DNA from: Cryobacterium flavum
Lineage (GTDB): Bacteria > Actinomycetota > Actinomycetes > Actinomycetales > Microbacteriaceae
Assembly (NCBI RefSeq): GCF_900103805.1
Contig: NZ_FNIB01000005.1
Location: forward strand, 62,001-126,000
Direction of reading: 5' to 3'
DNA length: 64,000 bases
Every line of letters starts with the position of its first letter. Within the stretch, counting starts at the first letter, position 1. The notes under the pieces are model-generated. The model was not told the origin of the DNA and made no database searches. It worked only from the letters and a program-made list of their open reading frames with translations. The translations under genes were made by a program, and so were the position numbers. Positions 63,660 to 64,000 of the stretch are shown piece after piece.

Positions 63660-64000
63660 CTAGACATTGTCGGCGCCGGTCTCGGCGGCGGCGGCATCCG
63701 CTTGGGAAGACCAGGACCAGTTCGTGATGGACGGAACGTCTTCGCCGTGGTCGCGGGTGTATTGGCGGGCGGCGAGGCGGGCATCCTGCATCTGCTGCCG
63801 CAGCAGGCCAGCGCGGGCGGCGAGCCCGGGGGTGCGGTCGATGACGTCCATAACGAGGTGGTACCGGTCGAGGTCGTTGAGCATGACCATGTCGAACGGG
63901 GTCGTCGTGGTGCCGATCTCCTTGTAGCCGCGGGCGTGCAGGTTCTCGTGGCCGTGGCGCTTGTAGGTGAGCCGATGAATGAGCCACGGATAGCCGTGAT
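63660..64000 (-). CDS. Phosphoketolase, C-terminal part (5' end outside window)
   Basis: The visible frame reads ENLHARGYKEIGTTTTPFDM, then VMLNDLDRYHLVMDVIDRTP, which is the conserved end of xylulose-5-phosphate/fructose-6-phosphate phosphoketolase. The enzyme makes acetyl phosphate from sugar phosphates with thiamine pyrophosphate. Only about 113 codons are present and the N-terminal and middle domains lie to the right of the window. The stop TAG is at 63660-63662. With pta and ackA immediately downstream in the same direction, acetyl phosphate can be turned into ATP and acetate or acetyl-CoA. Confidence 0.93.
   Translation of the reverse strand, partial: HGYPWLIHRLTYKRHGHENLHARGYKEIGTTTTPFDMVMLNDLDRYHLVMDVIDRTPGLAARAGLLRQQMQDARLAARQYTRDHGEDVPSITNWSWSSQADAAAAETGADNV

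Overview
The window is GC-rich actinobacterial chromosome and most resembles the family Microbacteriaceae (a Cryobacterium-like relative). The clues are the small MGKLTYDS protein (DUF7882-like) at 20218-20526, sortase substrates ending in LPxTG or LAxTG, long-form Pta plus phosphoketolase, actinobacterial-type overlapping LysC subunits, and very frequent GCATCCGY octamers. The family assignment is inference. I see no rRNA, tRNA, CRISPR array, prophage or intact insertion sequence.

0-9.3 kb: a sugar-acid/amino-acid catabolic locus. A minus-strand operon encodes a lipoprotein binding protein, two CUT1 permeases, a dedicated ATPase and an N-acyl-D-amino-acid deacylase. It is followed by a PLP-dependent D-serine/D-threonine-type ammonia-lyase, with a divergent operon for a KDG-type kinase, a KDPG-type aldolase and a rhodanese. 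Read in order, these steps would convert N-acetyl-D-glucosaminate (oxidised GlcNAc) to D-glucosaminate, KDG, KDPG and then pyruvate plus glyceraldehyde-3-phosphate. Both control regions carry the same TGTTGCA operator-like motif. This is my leading candidate for an undescribed system.

9.5-13 kb: adenine deaminase, a P-loop kinase, a zinc-ribbon protein and an Asp-box membrane protein. 13-21 kb: an envelope polysaccharide locus with LMW tyrosine phosphatase, two paralogous Wzc-like tyrosine autokinases, a DUF4012 protein and two paralogous sortase-type surface proteins. 21-28 kb: a very large membrane histidine kinase with its LuxR regulator, thymidine kinase, and a two-gene split version of the same kinase architecture whose phospho-acceptor His is Asn. 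28-38 kb: an Rv2578c-type radical SAM protein, a 2035-residue multidomain surface protein bounded by direct copies of a hairpin repeat, topoisomerase IB, and small proteins.

38-51 kb: malate:quinone oxidoreductase, then an overlapping operon joining a cellulose-synthase-like glycosyltransferase to an RsbV/RsbW/RsbU-type partner switch, a divergent OmpR-type regulator, and a c-di-GMP/phosphorelay operon in which one GGDEF and one Hpt domain are degenerate. 51-58 kb: asd, lysC, recR and dnaX, with repeats inserted between them. 58-60 kb: decayed secretion genes and a frameshifted AbiEi/DUF559-like gene bounded by hairpin repeats. 60-64 kb: ackA, pta and the 3' end of phosphoketolase.

Three dispersed repeat families stand out. 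One is a tandem GGGCCC-type palindrome that also sits inside two reading frames (phosphatase, radical SAM). The second is a CTGCGGAGAT hairpin family with four copies. The third is a GAAGTTGGCACT hairpin with two direct copies either side of the giant surface gene. Starts were chosen by homology, Shine-Dalgarno spacing and gene overlaps. All functions are read from sequence without database searches.
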